Shown piece by piece: positions 37,483 to 47,002 of a stretch of 64,000 nt of DNA. A model generated the notes under the pieces. It searched no databases. It saw nothing but the letters and a program-made list of their open reading frames with translations, and was not told where the DNA came from. This DNA is from Davidsoniella eucalypti (lineage: Eukaryota > Ascomycota > Sordariomycetes > Microascales > Ceratocystidaceae). The DNA lies in the NCBI GenBank assembly GCA_004009845.1, contig RMBW01000070.1, positions 100,219 through 164,218 on the forward strand, written 5' to 3'. A program made the translations under genes and the position numbers. Position 1 is the first letter of the stretch; every line of letters starts with the position of its first letter.

Positions 37483-40400
37483 ACAGACTTAGTCTTTGCA
37501 ACCCGGGAGCTGAGCAGAGGGCATCTCTGCACCACGGAGGTCCGAACAGATCTGGACTGTGGGAGTGACCACGAAGTACTCCTTACAACAGTGGCCGGTA
37601 CACTTCCCCAAACATCTATTCGTGCTGTGAGATACAGGATGGACAAGGTGGACAAGGAGCTCTTCCTGAAAGCGTGCGAAAAAGAATCCGCCAACCTCAC
37701 ATCTGGACAGCTGTCAACCCCGGAGGGGCTGGACGAAGAAGCTCGAAGAATCACTCAAGTACTGGTCCGAGTTCTCGATGAGTCAACCCCAAAGACTGCT
37801 GGTAGAGGCGTTGGGAAGCGCTGGTGGAACGATGCCTGCAAAGCCACAATCCAAGAGGCACGACGAGCGAAAGTTGCTTGGAGAGCGAACCGAACAGCTC
37901 TATTCTTCGAGCTGTATAAGGCCAAGCGCAAAGCCTTTCGCCGAGAGGCACGAAAAGCTAGGTGGGAAATGTGGCAACGGAACATCGAAGCCATCAACGA
38001 GCCAGGAGATGTGTTCAAGGCATTGAATTGGACTCGTGCCAGAGCATCATACAGCATGCCACCTCTGACTTCAAACAGTGGGACAGCGTCCACATCTAAG
38101 GAAAAGGCGCTGCTCCTCTTGGACACACACACCCAAGCAGAGGAGGCAGAAGAAGAAGTCTCACGCAGGGGAGAAACCCAAGTAGCTAGGCCCACACGAG
38201 AACTGGAGGAGCTGACTGAATCGGAAGTCAGAAACGCTATCTTCAAACCGGGAAACACGACCCCTGGGCAAGATGGCATCCCCAACAGTGCCTGGAAGTT
38301 GGCATGGAAGGTCTTAGGGCCAAAAGTGACAGCACTTTTCCGAGGCTGTCTGGAAGTTGGCTGGCACCCCAAGGTCTTCAAAACGGCCTGCCTGGTGGTC
38401 ATCCCAAAGCCAGGCCGTGACAAATCGCTCCCAAGAAGCTACAGACTGATCTCACTTCTCTCAACTCTGGGAAAGGGACTCGAGAGAATTGTAGCGCGAA
38501 GACTGGCGGCACAAGCCATTGAACTAGAGATCATCCCCCGCACATATGCTAGCGCAGTACCAAGAAGGGCAGCTACGGACCTCACACTGTTGCTAGCAGA
38601 CAAGATTAAGGGACGATCCAAGTATGGAGAGATAACCTCTTTTGTCACCTACGACATCAAGGGTGCCTTCGACGCCGTGAAACGGGGCAGGCTGGTTCAA
38701 AGGCTTAGAAATCAAGGCTGGCCAACGTCAATAGTCAAATGGGTGGAATCTTTTCTCACCGGACGGGAAGTTTCCCTCTCTATAGAAGGAGACCAACCGG
38801 TCACCAGGAAAGTCGGAGGCAGCCTGCCACAGGGCTCGCCGGCCTCACCCATCCTGTACATGCTGTACATGACGAGCCTACATGCGGCGGTTTGGGGTCT
38901 GGCCTACGCTGACGATGGCCTCGTTTCGGTCTCATCTAAGAACATTTCAGTTAATGTGGAAACCATTAATGGAACCCTGAAAAGGATAGAGAAATGGTGC
39001 AGGGACAATGGTCTTTCACTAGACTGGGACAAAACAGGACTGTTACACTGCCGAACAAGAGGATGCTCCTCCATGAGTCCAGTTACGCTACCCTGTGGAG
39101 TGCTACTAAAGCCTTCCAAGTCTCTAAGGTGGCTAGGTGTATGGTGGGATTCCGGCTTCAACTTTTTGGAACACGCAAAGCAGGTCACTGCTAAAGCCAA
39201 GAGAACCACGAACGCACTCCGAGCTATCTCGGGAGTGTACCGAGGAACCCCAGTGAGGAGTCTGCTACATGCTGTAAGGAGTTGCGTGCTCCCCCAACTG
39301 ACGTATGCCTCTTCCACCTGGTCTCCCTTCATGCAAGCTAAAGGGAAAGAAAAGCTAGAGGTAGCTTTGAGAGCTGCCCTGAGGGCCGCACTGCCAGTGT
39401 ACTGTACCACGCCAACCAGGCTTTTGCACATCCTCTCCTCGTTCCCAAACATGGAGATGATACTAAAGGACCTTGATAGAGCCGCCGCCATTCGGGCTTC
39501 CACGGTAGACTCCCGGCACCCGCTGCGCATCACAGAGATAGAAGGACACATCGATGTGTACAAGAAATTGCTACCGGTGCCGATTAAAGAGTCGAACAGA
39601 CTCTTCCCAGAAGAAAAGGGCCCCCGTGACTGTCTGCCACCGCAACTAGACAAAGAAGAAGCCGCCAAACATCATTTGAAAGAGGTGGCTGAGGCAGACC
39701 CGAAAACGTTATGGGTTTACTCCGATGGTTCTCGCGATGAGAAGGGCAGGACAGGGGCTGGCTGGGCAGTCTTTTATGAGGGCATCAAACTGTGTGAAGG
39801 TCTAGGGTCATGTGGCTCTTTACGAGAAGTGGCCGACACAGAGGCTATTGCTGCAGAAAATGCAGTCCAAGCGGCCATCAAGCATGCTCCTCCCGATGCA
39901 GGCAGTCTATATCTGTGCCTTGACAATTTGGGTGTTGCACAACGCATCTCCAATATGGCGGGTAAGAATGGAACTTCTCAAGAGGCTGTCAACAAGATCC
40001 GAAGCTTACTCCATGAGTGGAAAGGAGGCACTGAGCGTGTAGAGCTAGCGGTCGGTGGCATCAGATGGGTCCCAGGGCACACTAATGTTCCTGGCAACGA
40101 GCTAGTTGACAAGTTGGCAAAACAAGGGTGTACAAGCAATACTAAGCTTGTGGACCTCGACCGTGACCATATGTCCCTTGCTTCCGCCCACAGATGGAAA
40201 AACGCACAGCTAAATGCCGACTTCAAGTCATGGATGGCGGAGTGCGAGCCGAGAAAGCACCTTGGGGTTCGATTTGAAACAAAGACTGTCTACAAGGTGG
40301 ACTGGTTTAAAGACCAGCACAGATCTACGGTGGGACGGATCCTAACTGCCCGGACAGGCCATGGCGACTTTGCGGAGTACCATGACCGGTTCGAACATAC

Positions 40401-40644
40401 GGATGCGGAAAGAAACTGTCCACTGTGCCATCAACGGAAGGAACCTTTCCATCCCTGGGCGTGCCCCAAAAATAAGAGACCACTCCGGACTAGCTTTGTC
40501 AAAAAGCTACTTCGGAAAGAGAGCTCATGCAAGTATCTTGCCAAGAGATTAGAGGTGAAATGGAGGCATTACAGAGCCCATGCGCCTAGAGAAGAAGCCC
40601 CATCAGCGGGCCAGACAAGTACAGCGGAGGGGAGAAGTGACTGA
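37477..40644 (+). CDS. LINE ORF2 fragment: endonuclease end, reverse transcriptase, RNase H
   Basis: A 1,055-codon open frame. Its first two codons (ATG ACG) are host DNA from the target-site duplication; element sequence begins at codon 3. Residues ~3-45 are the end of an APE-type endonuclease (TDLVFATREL, then GSDHEVLLTT, the family's SDH motif). The reverse transcriptase spans about 240-560 with FVTYDIKGAFDAV, GSLPQGSPASPILY and the catalytic YADDG near 477-481. RNase H runs about 745-890 (WVYSDGSRDEKGRTGAGWAV, D near 750; RWVPGHTNVPGNELVDKLAK). A zinc-knuckle-like CPLCH...HPWAC lies near 982. It lacks the 5' endonuclease part and ORF1, so this copy cannot mobilise on its own. The frame has no stop or shift. 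Confidence 0.93.
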   Translation: MTTDLVFATRELSRGHLCTTEVRTDLDCGSDHEVLLTTVAGTLPQTSIRAVRYRMDKVDKELFLKACEKESANLTSGQLSTPEGLDEEARRITQVLVRVLDESTPKTAGRGVGKRWWNDACKATIQEARRAKVAWRANRTALFFELYKAKRKAFRREARKARWEMWQRNIEAINEPGDVFKALNWTRARASYSMPPLTSNSGTASTSKEKALLLLDTHTQAEEAEEEVSRRGETQVARPTRELEELTESEVRNAIFKPGNTTPGQDGIPNSAWKLAWKVLGPKVTALFRGCLEVGWHPKVFKTACLVVIPKPGRDKSLPRSYRLISLLSTLGKGLERIVARRLAAQAIELEIIPRTYASAVPRRAATDLTLLLADKIKGRSKYGEITSFVTYDIKGAFDAVKRGRLVQRLRNQGWPTSIVKWVESFLTGREVSLSIEGDQPVTRKVGGSLPQGSPASPILYMLYMTSLHAAVWGLAYADDGLVSVSSKNISVNVETINGTLKRIEKWCRDNGLSLDWDKTGLLHCRTRGCSSMSPVTLPCGVLLKPSKSLRWLGVWWDSGFNFLEHAKQVTAKAKRTTNALRAISGVYRGTPVRSLLHAVRSCVLPQLTYASSTWSPFMQAKGKEKLEVALRAALRAALPVYCTTPTRLLHILSSFPNMEMILKDLDRAAAIRASTVDSRHPLRITEIEGHIDVYKKLLPVPIKESNRLFPEEKGPRDCLPPQLDKEEAAKHHLKEVAEADPKTLWVYSDGSRDEKGRTGAGWAVFYEGIKLCEGLGSCGSLREVADTEAIAAENAVQAAIKHAPPDAGSLYLCLDNLGVAQRISNMAGKNGTSQEAVNKIRSLLHEWKGGTERVELAVGGIRWVPGHTNVPGNELVDKLAKQGCTSNTKLVDLDRDHMSLASAHRWKNAQLNADFKSWMAECEPRKHLGVRFETKTVYKVDWFKDQHRSTVGRILTARTGHGDFAEYHDRFEHTDAERNCPLCHQRKEPFHPWACPKNKRPLRTSFVKKLLRKESSCKYLAKRLEVKWRHYRAHAPREEAPSAGQTSTAEGRSD

Positions 40645-40962
40645 GGAGGTTTTGGTGTGGTTTTTGTTTATGTTTTTGTATGTTTTATTTGCCTTACTAT
40701 TCGATGTTTTGTTTTTCATGTTTTACAACCTTTTTCCTTTTTCCTTTTTCTTTTTTTTTTTTTTTTGTATTTGTTTTTGCTGCTCATAGTGGAGGTATGG
40801 ACCACTAGTTCTTCGGGGCTAGGGGACGGTCTCGTCCCGCACATACAAAGCTATTGAGTTTGTCAAGCGGAGGACTCTAAATATCTGTCCGGTATCCAAT
40901 CCGGCGTCGTATGATCTTAGTGATTTAGGTAGACGTTAAATATAATCAAATCAAATCAAATC
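37483..40962 (+). mobile_element. 5'-truncated non-LTR retrotransposon (Tad-like LINE with RNase H)
   Basis: This 3,480-bp insertion is flanked by a perfect 23-bp target-site duplication. It is truncated inside the endonuclease domain, so ORF1 and most of the endonuclease are missing, as expected when reverse transcription stops early. It retains the end of the endonuclease, the reverse transcriptase, an RNase H domain, a C-terminal CCHC-like segment and a 318-bp 3' UTR that contains a long T-run (about 40751-40766). The 3' end is a short tandem tail of AATCA units (about 40944-40962). The exact duplication and the uninterrupted 1,055-codon frame argue for recent insertion. RNase H after RT, and the sequence style, suggest the fungal Tad clade; that clade call is inference. 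Confidence 0.93.
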
Positions 40963-40985
40963 TAGGTAAGTTGAATTGAATGACG
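40963..40985 (+). repeat. Right target-site duplication of the LINE (23 bp)
   Basis: Exact copy of 37460-37482. It marks the 3' boundary of the LINE directly after the AATCA tail. Confidence 0.95.
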
Positions 40986-41027
40986 TAGTATGAGACTGAA
41001 TAGAGACTCTTCCGAAATGAAGAACGC

Positions 41028-41041
41028 GAGGTGGAAATCGG
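41028..41041 (+). repeat. Left target-site duplication of the LINE-tail micro-insertion (14 bp)
   Basis: GAGGTGGAAATCGG occurs here and again at 41076-41089, immediately flanking the 34-bp LINE 3' tail. Confidence 0.85.
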
Positions 41042-41075
41042 TTAGGTAGACGTTAAATATAATCAAATCAAATCA
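41042..41075 (+). mobile_element. 34-bp extreme 5'-truncated LINE insertion (3' tail only)
   Basis: The sequence TTAGGTAGACGTTAAATATA followed by three AATCA-type units matches the last bases of the LINE at about 40925-40958 in the same orientation. It is flanked by a 14-bp direct repeat. Three tail units are present here against almost four in the long copy. It is therefore an independent retrotransposition event that copied only the 3' terminus. Confidence 0.85.
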
Positions 41076-41089
41076 GAGGTGGAAATCGG
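41076..41089 (+). repeat. Right target-site duplication of the LINE-tail micro-insertion (14 bp)
   Basis: Exact copy of 41028-41041. Confidence 0.85.
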
Positions 41090-41702
41090 GAGAGAGACGG
41101 GAGAAGGAGAAGAGATGATAACTTCTGAGAAAGGGGTATGTATGACCTGGAAACTACAGCGGATGACCAGTATCAGAATTGAGACAAGAAAATATAATGA
41201 ATAGTATTTAGAGATGTGATTCAAGATAGGAGAAAGCTTCCAATATGCAAACTAAAAGGAAGAGAGGAGAACGGGAACTTTTGGGAAGATAGACCTGTGA
41301 ATTACAAGAAAATGAACCTACATATGGTTGAACTATGAAGAACTTGGGAGACATTCACTAGAAACTACATGACATTCACAGAACTATTGAGAAAGTATAC
41401 GATAATCAATGAGTTTTGTTTGTTGGTCGAAACCATCGATTTACAGTATCAATTCATCGTTTTAACTAAAACGTCGTTAAGAGTAAGTGATAATGCTGTA
41501 TTGTATTAAGATTATGTCCATTCTCTTTCTTATGGTCCTACGTCAAATCTATACCACAAACATTCTTATTTATGAACAAGGATGGCTGTTCTTCAAAAGA
41601 TATTTCAGTTAGACTAATATTTCAGTTAGAATTCCATGTATTCAAGAAATAGCACTGCAATACCAAAGATTGCCATAGCTCCGATAAAATAGATTATATT
41701 GA

Positions 41703-43656
41703 ATTAACGTAACTATTGCTACAGAGGCCCTGGATATCAGTATTTCAAGAAACACTGATCCAATAATCAGCCAGAATGAAACTCTGTACAGCCGGAAAGT
41801 CGACAACGAACAGGAAGACATATTATCAAAATGTCGTCAGAGCCTTAAAACTGTTTCTTACCGGTGACAGAAAGATATGAACCCTGAAGCCTTGTATGGA
41901 ACATGTCTCTGGGTCCTTGGAAACAAGAAATTTACCAGCTGGCTCAACAACACTGGTAGCGACCTTCTTTTCATCTCTGCTGATCCAGGCTGTGGAAAGT
42001 CTGTCTTAAGCAGATTCCTCATTGACAGCCAATTAGTTGTTGATTCTTCACAATCCCCATCTTCCCCTGACACTTCACCTTCGATCTGCTATTTCTTCTT
42101 CAAAGATAATGAAGACCAAAACAGCCTTGCCACAGCTCTTTGTGCCATTTTACACCAACTGTTCAGTCAGCAACCCCATCTACGAAGACATGCCTTATCC
42201 CCATGGAGACAGAATGGAGATAAACTTCAGCATGAAGAGCACACCCTTTGGAAGATCTTGATGGGAGCTGTTGGTGATAAAGATTTTACCAACACCTTCC
42301 TTGTTATAGATGCCTTAGATGAGTGCACTCCTGGGGATCGATCTACATTGCTTGATTTATCTTCTAAGTGGTTCAAAGACACTAAAGATTCACGACTCTC
42401 GCCATGGTTGAAGATTTTGCTCACTAGTCGTCCTTACAAGGATATATGTGACAATTTCAGCTCGACTATTGAGACTTTTCCACAGATCTACCTTAATGGT
42501 GAAGAGGAGGATGGTTGAATGCAGACTGAAATCAATCTATTTGTGCAATCACGTGTGGGCAAGCTGGATATAAACGACGATGTCCCTGAGCAGGTTGAAA
42601 AAATGCTTCTCGGCATGAAGAATCGTACATATTTATGGCTCAATCTCATGATGAAGGAAATTGAGATGAATTCAAGAAGATTTGGATTTGAAGTCAGTGA
42701 ACTTGGTTTAATTCCTACTACTATCAATGAGGCCTACGAAAAGATTCTACAGCGAATTGAACCTTCCAATCTCTCTGAAGCCATTCTAATTTTTCGGATT
42801 ATTGTTGGTGCACGACGACCACTGACAATTACAGAGATGGGAGTGGCACTGAATCTAAAGCTGAGACCTTCTGCTTGTATTCAAGACGCTATCAGTGATC
42901 CTAATTTCATTGAGAAGAAGCTACGTGACTTATGTGGCCTGTTTGTCTTCGTCAAGGAATCGAGAGTTTATCTGATACATCAAACAGCCAAAGATTTCTT
43001 GTTGAAACCTACCATTCAGATATACAGTCAGCCAATTTTTTTGTGCACCAGAGATAACTGAAGAACTCTTTTTCAACATTTTCCACGCATACCTATCGAT
43101 ACCAGAAGTACAGAATGGTTTGAATACTCTGCTTTACAACCAACATGGTACTGTGCCGCTAGAGTTCTCAAACTATTTCATAGAGAATTGGTGTAGCCAT
43201 ATATGTCACATTCCTAAAATGGCAAATGAAAGAGCTTCGGCTTTGATAGAAAAGGGTGCCGACATCAACTTCGAGACATCTCAAGGTTGGACTGCCTTTA
43301 GGCAATGCAGTAAAAAGGGCCATCTTGATGTTGTTAAGTTCTTGATCAACGAAGGAGCTTGTATCGATGGGGAGTCCTTCAATGTTTGGACTTCTCTTAG
43401 GTGTTCTTGTTATACAGATCATATTGACCCTGTCAATCTCTCTATTGAGCAAGTAGAAAATAAAAATCATGAGACTCACGATGATTGGACTGCTCTTTTG
43501 TCAACATGCTCTATATCTCATCTAGATTCTCTCAAGCTGCTGATCAAAAATGTACATAATACCAATCTTGAAGTTCTCATCCGCGGACTTCCTCTAGACG
43601 TTCCTGGTAACTCTATTTGTCAATTGAGCCGCAAGGCATGCCTCCATTTTTTCTGA
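41703..43656 (+). pseudogene. Broken NACHT-ankyrin NLR-type gene
   Basis: Relic of a fungal NOD-like receptor (signal-transducing STAND ATPase; members act in non-self recognition and programmed cell death). In frame from 41703, a linker leads to MNPEALYGTCLWVLG, then a NACHT domain with P-loop ADPGCGKSVLSRF and Walker B LVIDALDEC, the segment KILLTSRPY, and the post-NACHT winged-helix-like part ending VYLIHQTAKDFLL. TGA stops interrupt at 41865-41867 and 42516-42518. Beyond a T7 run at 43035-43041 the frame shifts, and EITEELFFNIFHAYLSIPEV continues into two or three weak ankyrin units (HLDVVKFLINEGACIDGE). Neither stop lies in a plausible intron. The N-terminal effector domain is not visible upstream. 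A sequencing error could explain the T7 shift but not both stops. Confidence 0.82.
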
Positions 43657-44357
43657 TAATCTATCCAACCTCCTCAGCCATGAGCTAATCAAACGGTTCA
43701 AGATATCCCCTCCCGCTGTGATTGAGTGATTCGCCGACCTTGTTGTCAACTGTTAGTGGTTCTTTGTCACTGCCTAGGAGCCTTCAACCTATAAGTATAA
43801 GCCGCTGTTGTCTATTGTGTTTCTGATATTCAATGAGTATCCCAAGTTAGTGGAGGAGCCAGACAACTCAAAGCTTTAATAAACATGTCACTTTGCCCTA
43901 CAGACTACTAGCTCCAAGTATTTAGATCCCCGCCGATTTCACACTCTTGTTATATTATCAACTTCTAAGTATGGCAGTTCATGATCAATGATATGATTAT
44001 TTGAAGAAAAAATATATAGCTTCAAAGCAAGCGAAAGACAAGAACATATCGAAGGGAGCGCTAGGATGTGCCTATATATATAAATATAAAGTATAAATTA
44101 TTGGCCATATCAAACCACAAGGATTAAATTGACACTGGTGATGTCCATGGTAAAGATGGACATTTCATACTTGCTAGGATCTTCCCTCAGATGTGCTTGG
44201 GTCATGACTTTTCGGAGCAAGCTTGGTCCCAATGAATAACTTCGTAGTGTAAGAACCATGTATACTTCTAGCAGTTGCGTCTGTGGCGATAGCTTCAACT
44301 TATACACATGTCCCGGGCTTGGCCTCGGGTTACTAACCCTATCACGACGACTAACCG
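43657..44357. other. Intergenic, NLR relic to membrane-protein gene
   Basis: This 0.7 kb is A/T-rich and may include the decayed 3' end of the ankyrin region. On the minus strand 44307-44110 is open for 65 codons (starts with GTG, contains VLTLRSYSLGPSLL) just after the stop of the membrane-protein gene. It may be an extra 3' exon or chance; I cannot tell. Nothing else is seen. Confidence 0.4.
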
Positions 44358-45630
44358 TTATGTGGGCGGAGAAGTAGAGTTTTTCATGTGTATAAAACTA
44401 GCAGACGACGGAGAGAGTGAAGACTTGAGCCATATCCCAGGAGATGGCAACGTAACTCGGGGTGAGCTAGCAAACACCGGGCCCATCTGCTGTAACGTAC
44501 TAAGAGAATTCTCTGACAAGCCTATGGGCTCGAGAACTAGAGGGGATATACATATCTCGTCGTTTGTGGGCTGTAATGGCTGTGGCGATGGGGTTTTTGG
44601 CATCGCTAAAGATACATCATCGGCATCGGAGATACTCGGAGTATCCATCCCTAAAAGTGCGGTAAGTAGAGACGAAGAATCTACTGAACAATCGATCCCC
44701 CTTTCAACATCTAGTGAGTATGAGACTCGAAGTGACTGTTCAGTAAGAGCTAGACCCATATTGATCCTCTGGGTGATACTATCCTCACTACTACTAGTAG
44801 CACCACGAGGCTCAGTCGTCATGGCTACATGGCCAAGCGAAGGCAGTGATGAAGTAGCAATGCTACTAATCTGCTCGATGGTACTCCCCGTAGCAGTACT
44901 TAGAGAATTGGACGGCTGTGAGTCTGTAAGCTTGGGTAGTTTACTAAGCGGGCCGAGAGGATACACAGCCCGGCGTCGGTCACCGCCAAACCCGTTTTCA
45001 CAGTTTGCTTTGGGTTTTCTCGTAGAATGCCGGCGATAGAGATAGAATAAGCCAAGTATCATGAGAAATATGGCACAGCATATGCCGGCCACGATGCCAG
45101 TAATTTCCGATCTGTTTAACATATGCTTAGTTGTATCTCTGGAGGATAAAGTCATATGAGACAGAGAATCAATAGTTGTGGTTGGTAGATAGGTTGAAAA
45201 GGTGGTATTCTCTGGTAATATCTTGAAATCGAGACTGTAGGTATCTTCGTTTTTGCTGTCTTCTATATGGAAGAAATATTCGCCAGAAGCTAAGCCAACT
45301 GGAACTGAAAACGCGTATAGGCTTTCTTGAACGTTGCCTGCAATAGCATCAAAAGTTAGATCGTTGTATATTCTATAGATAATCGCAGATATATAATGAA
45401 GTCCTACATGCTACTACATGATAACGCCCATCGGACTGGTCTTGGGTCACTTGTGTTGTTCTCAAAGTCAGATTAATCGGTGCTGCGTCTGTGACCCAGG
45501 TCAGGCTTAGAGACTGGCCAATATTCAGATCTTTGATAGACATAGTAAAGTTGGTTTCAGCCGAAGATTTAGTGATGAGACCGCCAAAGGCTAATAATAG
45601 CCAATATTTGATCGGCGCCGAAGAAGACAT
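44358..45630 (-). CDS. Secreted-N-terminus single-pass membrane protein, Ig-like/Kre9-Knh1-like ectodomain
   Basis: Unknown function. Exon 1 is 45630-45408, the intron is 45407-45338 (70 nt, GTAGGA...GCAG), and exon 2 is 45337-44358, giving 400 residues. Residues 1-~24 form a signal peptide (YWLLLAFGGLITKSSA). A compact ectodomain follows, with GQSLSLTWVTDAAPINLTLR and then LYAFSVPVGLASGEYFFHIE, the pattern of fungal Kre9/Knh1-like or Ser-Thr-rich wall-protein N-domains, which have a Trp-containing strand and an ASGEYFF-type strand. A transmembrane helix lies near 155-177 (ITGIVAGICCAIFLMILGLF) and is followed by YRRHSTRK, a stop-transfer signal, so the N-terminus is outside. The cytosolic tail of about 220 residues is Ser/Thr/Pro-rich. 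A cell-wall or surface sensor is plausible but inferred. The neighbour is the NLR relic. Confidence 0.75.
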
Positions 45631-47002
45631 GATGAGGGAAGTAGTGTTTCCAGCTATAACGTGGAAATTAGTGTAGTAATACTATGAAATAGTTAGTATG
45701 TGAGCAGGTAGGTGTTTATAAAGAGACCAAATAGCATAGATGAAGATATTATTCTCTGAGCGCAAATCAAAATGAGAGGCCATCCATTTTAATAAGCTTC
45801 TCTTATAGCTAAGAAAATTATTATTTTTCTTGGAGAGAGTATCTGGTGTAAAAGATGTATTACAAGTTTTTAGGCATGTCTTAATTTAAACAATTCGAAA
45901 GAACGAAGTTGGATCGTCAGAAAAACATGTCAATATTCAGATATATACCAGTGTCACTTGACTTGCTAATGAATCTGTGACTTGTTTTCTTTACGCTAGA
46001 TCATCTTCTTGGTGGTGTTTCCTTTTATCAGTCCAAAGAAGAGTGTGCTCAAGAAATATAACAGTGCTCTATTACTTTCTTGCTTTCTTGGTAGATATAT
46101 CATTATTTAGGATCGTTCTTGTTATGCTGCTAAAACTGACGAGGCAAACAAGAAAGTCCTTATTCAACTCGAACAAAAGGGAACCAGGCCAAATAAAGCC
46201 TTTACTTACAATGAATATAACTGATCAGTGGATAAAATAAAGAGACATTCCTCTAACTAGTGGAACATGAGCAACTGAATGAAACTCACTGTGGATGTGG
46301 ATGTTCCAGGCTTATAGATCCTTTCGGGGATAGGTCGAGATGCAAGGAATATAGTAGTATGTCGTCCGCTTCAATTTCTCTATACAAATTCGCATCGTAT
46401 ATCTAAAGGAAATAAGTTCACTCTGTCCACGACACGTAGGACGTACGACAGTCCGTCTTTTCATATATTGTCTTTGTATAGCGACGTGCCCCTTGTATTA
46501 TCCGAAAATAATTTCTTATGAAAACTTGAATAGTGAAAAGATGAAGGTGTACAATAAAGTCAAGACAGGTTTTTAGGACGTCCTACATAGTCTTTGGACA
46601 AAGATAACCCACGATACAAGGTGCTGAGATCTCATATAGCTCGGGGACAGTGTTCTTTACAAGTATCAAACTAAATAATTTCATTACCCTTCACTTTTTC
46701 CAATGCCTCGATTTACCCGCCAGAGAACGCCTTGTTTATATTTCTCCTCGCTTCGGCGTAAAGTAAATACTACAACGTCAAAGCATGTACAGGAGGATCT
46801 AACCAAGGAGTGAGAAGAGGTGGGCTGTATATACCCTAACCCTAACAATGTGACAATGGGTCTCCTGAGTAGATGGATTTTGTAGATTTAGTATAGACGA
46901 AGTATTTACGTCGCTTCTATATGATTGATGTGAAATGTTACATACAAATATATATATCTTAAACAGAGAAACTAAAACAAAAAACCTTGCGTATACAATG
47001 AC
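45631..47002. other. Intergenic, membrane-protein promoter and PEX1 3' region
   Basis: This 1.37 kb is A/T-rich with no supportable gene. CCCTAACCCTAAC at 46834-46846 is a two-unit match to the TTAGGG telomere repeat. It is too short to be a telomere remnant by itself and may be chance or a telobox-like protein site. Confidence 0.45.

Larger units (their letters stand above)
40986..41702. other. Flank right of LINE, with a tail-only insertion
   Basis: This is A/T-rich host DNA that, before the LINE inserted, was the 5' flank of tRNA-His. It contains the 34-bp LINE tail insertion at 41042-41075. No open frame longer than about 60 codons has recognisable content. The right end, at the TGA 41700-41702, borders the open frame of the NACHT relic. 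Confidence 0.5.

Noticed and set aside
38904..39668. Minus-strand frames inside the LINE (also 37755-38423)
   Set aside because: They are antisense to the reverse transcriptase and have no domain of their own.
42500..42540. An intron that would remove the TGA at 42516 in the NLR gene
   Set aside because: The only GT-AG pair around the stop would give an intron of about 12 nt, far below fungal minimum size.
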